A DNA stretch of 64,000 nucleotides, taken from positions 62,001-126,000 of the forward strand of contig JAZDFC010000084.1 in NCBI GenBank assembly GCA_043808235.1, read 5' to 3'. Position 1 is the first letter of the stretch; every line of letters begins with the position of its first letter. Below, piece by piece: positions 60,760 to 64,000 of the stretch. Under the pieces are notes generated by a model. The model did no database searches. It saw only the letters and a program-made list of their open reading frames with translations, and had not been told where the DNA came from. Source of the stretch: JAZDFC01 sp043808235 (lineage in GTDB: Bacteria; Bacteroidota; Ignavibacteria; Ignavibacteriales; Melioribacteraceae). A program made the translations under genes and the position numbers.

Positions 60760-62261
60760 TGAAGCAAAACCATTTTTTTTGTTTGAATAAAATCTCCAAC
60801 TCTCAATTGATAAAAATAAATTCCGCTTGGCAGTGATTCTCCATCAAATTGAATTTCATATTTACCCGGTGATTGATAACTATTTAAAAGTACTGTGATT
60901 TCATTCCCAAGAACATCATAAATTCGTACAGACGCCATATATGGCGTCTCTACAGCAGGAATAGTATAACTAATTACTGTAGTTGGATTAAACGGGTTCG
61001 GATAATTTTGATACAATTCAAACTCATCCGGCAGTAAACTAATATTATTTTCTATTCCAACCGGGGCGGGATATTCAAACGCGCCAAGGTCGGGCGCTAT
61101 TCCTTCAAAAGCCAAACCGACATCAACCCCCGCATCAATTAATGAACTTCCTTCAGCCAATCTTAAAAAATTATTTTCGGGAAGACTACCGTCAATTTTT
61201 CTTTCCGCCCGTGCGAGTGATGTATCGAGACTTAGAAAATCCGAGCCACCCGCATCGTTACCTTGCCAGCTATTTGTTTCCTCAAGCGCACTGTTGGTTA
61301 TCGAAACAGTTCCGCTCAGCGAGATATTATTTTTCAATATGTGTTGTCCGGTGGTCGGGTCCTCTGTAAAAGAAAAATTCTTTCCGTTTCGAAACGCCGT
61401 ATTGTTGTACAACGTAACACCATTTGTATTATGATTTTGGTCAAATCCTTTCGAAGGATTATCAAATGCCATACACCGGGTTACAACAACCGGAGCCGGC
61501 ACATAATTTCCGCCAACTTTAAATCCGTTGCCGTCGCCCTGAAAATTAGAATCGTTCCAACGGTTCACCCCGTTTTGAAACGACCAGCAGCTATCGATAA
61601 TTATTTGATACGCTGCCTCATAACAATCCCAGCCGTCATCGGAATTGTAATAAGCGCGGCATCCCCGGAAAACATTTCCTGGACCGACATCAAGTTTGGG
61701 AGCAAAACCATCTGCGTTCTCGCCGTTGGTGCCGGAATCATAATTTAAATATGAGTCGCAGTTTCGAATCAAATTATCATGACCGCCGTTGCTAATTTGA
61801 AGTCCGGTATCTTTGTTGCCATGCAATACACAATTTTCTACAATATTAAATCCGCCGGAAATGTGAATACCATTGTCACCAGCGTTACAAACTTCCAATC
61901 CTTTCAAGTACCAGTAATCGCCTTCGAGTTGAATTCCACGCGATGAAGTTGAGTATGATTGGGATGAAAAATCGAGAACTGGTTTTTCATTTTCATAAGC
62001 AAAGAGATTTATTTTGTTATCGCTTGTTCCATCGGTTATTAATCTGATTGTCTCGCTGATTTCGAAAGTTCCATCCCGTAAGTAAATTGTAATTCCCGCA
62101 GTCACAATCGAAACAGCTTTTTGAAATGTTTTATACGGATTATTAATCGATCCATTGTTGGAATCTTCGCCGGAGGGTGAAACATAAATCTGTGCGGATA
62201 ACCTGATTGAAAAAAGAAAAATTAAAAATATGGCGAAATGATTTTTCGTTTTGGAATTCAT
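60756..62261 (-). CDS. Pectate lyase, family PL9, with type IX sorting domain
   Basis: A 501-residue secreted enzyme that cleaves polygalacturonate by beta-elimination. Signal peptide ends near residue 24 (RLSAQ). It has the PL9 (PelL/Pel9A) core: DGFAPKL with likely catalytic Lys189, GNVFRGCRAYYNSDDGWD at about 196-212 holding calcium-binding Asp residues, DGNGFKVGG, and GFDQNHNTNGVTLYNNTAF. The C-terminal 90 residues are a type IX sorting domain (QNYPNPFNPTT, GNEITVLL, KKMVLLQ). ATG at 62261 is chosen; a GTG at 62270 would give a 4-base overlap with GH28. A palindromic repeat at 60926-60953 is translated inside the sorting domain. Confidence 0.88.
   Translation of the reverse strand: MNSKTKNHFAIFLIFLFSIRLSAQIYVSPSGEDSNNGSINNPYKTFQKAVSIVTAGITIYLRDGTFEISETIRLITDGTSDNKINLFAYENEKPVLDFSSQSYSTSSRGIQLEGDYWYLKGLEVCNAGDNGIHISGGFNIVENCVLHGNKDTGLQISNGGHDNLIRNCDSYLNYDSGTNGENADGFAPKLDVGPGNVFRGCRAYYNSDDGWDCYEAAYQIIIDSCWSFQNGVNRWNDSNFQGDGNGFKVGGNYVPAPVVVTRCMAFDNPSKGFDQNHNTNGVTLYNNTAFRNGKNFSFTEDPTTGQHILKNNISLSGTVSITNSALEETNSWQGNDAGGSDFLSLDTSLARAERKIDGSLPENNFLRLAEGSSLIDAGVDVGLAFEGIAPDLGAFEYPAPVGIENNISLLPDEFELYQNYPNPFNPTTVISYTIPAVETPYMASVRIYDVLGNEITVLLNSYQSPGKYEIQFDGESLPSGIYFYQLRVGDFIQTKKMVLLQ
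60926..60953. repeat. 28-bp palindromic repeat inside the PL9 coding region
   Basis: The core AGACGCCATATATGGCGTCT (60930-60949) is a perfect palindrome, and the flanks GTA/TAC extend it to 28 bases with one mismatch. On the coding strand it is read as VETPYMASV, which sits between two conserved parts of the sorting domain (SYTIPA and RIYDVLGNE). Confidence 0.7.
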
Positions 62262-62266
62262 TTCTC

Positions 62267-63973
62267 TCACTCGATTATAATTACGTTTTCGTTAACATCT
62301 TTCCCGAATTCGATTTTATTTTCAACTTCCTTTTTCAATCCCTTTAAAACGATATTTTTTGTTTTCATTCCGTCAACTTTAATAACCGGATTCGCATCAT
62401 CGGCATATTCAAACTGCTCAATAAGAATATCTTTACCGTGAATTATATTTATCGCCGGGGATTCACTACAAAGTATTTTTGAACCAACAATTTTAATTCC
62501 TGTCCCATAATAAATGGAGATTCCTTTGCGCGATTTTATCACAACATTTTCCAATTCAATTCCTTGAACAGGCATCTCCGGTAAACCGCGAACATCGAAA
62601 GCTATTGCAGCGCCACTGCAATAAATGTTTTTCATTTTGATGTTTTTGAACTGCGGAGTGCCGTCATTCACTTCTTCTTCTTTGGCATTCTTTATCTGTT
62701 CCAATTCGGATTCATTTTCTTTTGGTGCAAATCCACCGTAAAACAGGTTAAAATGAATTGCGTCGGTCGGGATATCTTTCATAAAAATATCTTCGATAAA
62801 GATATTCTCTACGATTCCGCCGCGCCCGCGCGTACTTTTAAATCGCAGCCCGACATCCGTTCCGATAAAATTAAGATTACTCAATTTAACATTTCGAACT
62901 CCGCCGGACATTTCACTGCCGACTGTAAATCCGCCGTGTCCGTGATAAACGATGCAATCGGCAATTACAACATTCTCCGTTGGTATTCCTCTTTTTCTTC
63001 CGTATTCGCCTTTGCCGGATTTCATGCAAATAGCATCGTCGCCGACATCAAACTTGCAATTATAAATCAGAACATCTTTGCAGCTTTCAACATCAATGCC
63101 ATCGCCGTTTTGCGAATACCACGGATTGCGTACATTAATATTTCTTACGATGAGATTGCTGCACTTAAGCGGATGAATATTCCATGCCGGTGAGTTTTGA
63201 AATGTCGGTCCGTCGAGCAAAACGTTTTTGCACTCAATCAAACTAATCAACACCGGGCGAAGATGGTCGCGTATCATCTCAAAATTTTCTTTGGTATATA
63301 ACTTATCATCTTTTAAAAGTTCGGGCAATCTTTTCACGCCGTCCAGCGCTTGCTGCGAAGGCCACCATCCTCCATAATCCGGTGCAACCACACCGCCGGA
63401 TTTAACAAGCTGATTCCAGAAATCTTCCGTTACTTTATCTTTTTTTAAGTAACGCCAGTAATCACCGTTGCCGTCAATTATCCCATCGCCGGTGATTGCA
63501 ACGTTCACAAGATTCCGTCCATTGATTGGTGAGGCGCAACGAAACTGCGGCACTCCTTCGAAATATGATTCGATTACAGGATACGCATCTTTATTTTCTG
63601 TGAATTGAATATGAGAGCCTATTTCGAGATGAAGATTCACATTGCTCTTCAACCAAATCGGTCCGGTGAGCCAGATACCTCTCGGAATAACAACTCTTCC
63701 GCCTCCGTTTTCTACACATGTTGAAATTGCTTTTTCGAACGCGGTTGTATTCAATGTCTGTCCATCGCCGATAGCCCCGAAATCGGTAATACAAAAATCT
63801 TTATCGGGGAATTCCGGCACCGATATTTTTCCCATTACAAAAGGAAGATTATCTAAATATTTTGAAAAATCATTCGAGCATTTTTTTTGTGAATAGATTG
63901 CTACCGGAAAAAGAATTAACAAAGTGAACAGAATCAATTTCTTTACTAATAAGTTTCTACCCGAATAGAACAA
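62267..63973 (-). CDS. Polygalacturonase, glycoside hydrolase family 28
   Basis: A 568-residue exported hydrolase of homogalacturonan. A signal peptide covers about 10-29 (LILFTLLILFPVAIYSQ). Catalytic residues match GH28: D291-GI-D294 in QNGDGIDVESC, the pair D312-D313 in VGDDAICMKSG, H346 in YHGHGGFTVGS, and R377/K379 in RFKSTRGRGG. The frame is open to the window edge without an ATG. TTG at 63973 is the likeliest start visible, and residues upstream of the signal peptide may not be real. It is the first gene seen of an operon with PL9 and CE8 (stops and starts within 5 bases). Confidence 0.9.
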   Translation of the reverse strand: MFYSGRNLLVKKLILFTLLILFPVAIYSQKKCSNDFSKYLDNLPFVMGKISVPEFPDKDFCITDFGAIGDGQTLNTTAFEKAISTCVENGGGRVVIPRGIWLTGPIWLKSNVNLHLEIGSHIQFTENKDAYPVIESYFEGVPQFRCASPINGRNLVNVAITGDGIIDGNGDYWRYLKKDKVTEDFWNQLVKSGGVVAPDYGGWWPSQQALDGVKRLPELLKDDKLYTKENFEMIRDHLRPVLISLIECKNVLLDGPTFQNSPAWNIHPLKCSNLIVRNINVRNPWYSQNGDGIDVESCKDVLIYNCKFDVGDDAICMKSGKGEYGRKRGIPTENVVIADCIVYHGHGGFTVGSEMSGGVRNVKLSNLNFIGTDVGLRFKSTRGRGGIVENIFIEDIFMKDIPTDAIHFNLFYGGFAPKENESELEQIKNAKEEEVNDGTPQFKNIKMKNIYCSGAAIAFDVRGLPEMPVQGIELENVVIKSRKGISIYYGTGIKIVGSKILCSESPAINIIHGKDILIEQFEYADDANPVIKVDGMKTKNIVLKGLKKEVENKIEFGKDVNENVIIIE

Positions 63974-64000
63974 GGATGAACGCGGATAAAACTGATTTCC
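63974..64000. repeat. Possible interspersed repeat at the right edge
   Basis: GGATGAACGCGGATAAAACTG and its continuation to the edge, just upstream of the GH28 start, have the look of a dispersed hairpin arm (TATCCGCGTTCATCC on the other strand). Only one arm is inside the window, so this is tentative. Confidence 0.25.

Noticed and set aside
1..64000. tRNA or rRNA genes
   Set aside because: No cloverleaf with a recognisable TTCGAATC-type arm or rRNA sequence was found on reading. A covariance search would settle this.

Overview
The window is an AT-rich bacterial chromosome segment that looks like the Bacteroidota/Chlorobiota group, most likely an Ignavibacteria-type organism (inference, no database search made). 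The signs are two secreted proteins ending in a type IX secretion sorting domain with the QNYPNPFNPTT motif, a PorV/PorQ-family outer-membrane protein, TonB-dependent receptors with a carboxypeptidase-regulatory N-terminal domain, and a phosphoglucose isomerase of the kind usually fused to transaldolase. No rRNA, tRNA, CRISPR array, prophage or intact insertion sequence was recognised.

Layout. 1-13.6 kb: edge of a PAS-like gene, pgi, a TolB-like/beta-barrel protein, an AraC/GyrI regulator divergent from an MFS transporter, rlmI, priA, a serine beta-lactamase-like hydrolase with a 5'-nucleotidase, and a VOC protein. 13.7-22.1 kb: a giant acyl-CoA dehydratase activase, a DUF2203 protein, a lysine-6-dehydrogenase-like enzyme with OsmC, a four-helix-bundle gene framed by inverted repeats, and a purine permease. 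22.4-28.3 kb: PorV-like protein, a lipoprotein, then an ECF sigma factor, a putative anti-sigma factor and two TonB C-terminal-domain proteins, facing a TonB-dependent receptor. 28.4-35.6 kb: rseP-dxr, an NMO/FabK-like flavoprotein, and a nucleotidyltransferase-metK-ahcY operon. 35.7-47.1 kb: a receiver, a sensor kinase and two unknown envelope proteins in one apparent unit, amrS, a beta-propeller sensor kinase, and lon-like with pyk. 47.6-54.2 kb: mfd, a higBA toxin-antitoxin pair sitting between two copies of the mfd 3' end, a methyltransferase, a GNAT protein and small envelope proteins. 54.3-64 kb: a pectin utilisation locus.

The pectin locus is the clearest multi-gene pathway. A GH28 polygalacturonase, a PL9 pectate lyase with a type IX sorting domain and a CE8 pectinesterase form a tightly packed operon. 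Downstream are a large TonB-dependent receptor and a type IX-sorted beta-helix protein. The implied flow is demethylation, then cleavage of homogalacturonan at the surface, then uptake of oligomers through the receptor. No SusD-like partner is visible in the window.

The most unusual material is structural. There is a gene-containing and an empty version of a CAGT-rich inverted-repeat element around the purine permease, a toxin-antitoxin cassette bounded by a diverged duplicate of the mfd tail, a 56-bp two-hairpin REP-like repeat present twice, and two palindromic repeats that have become protein-coding (in the PL9 sorting domain and at the C-terminus of the NMO-like protein).
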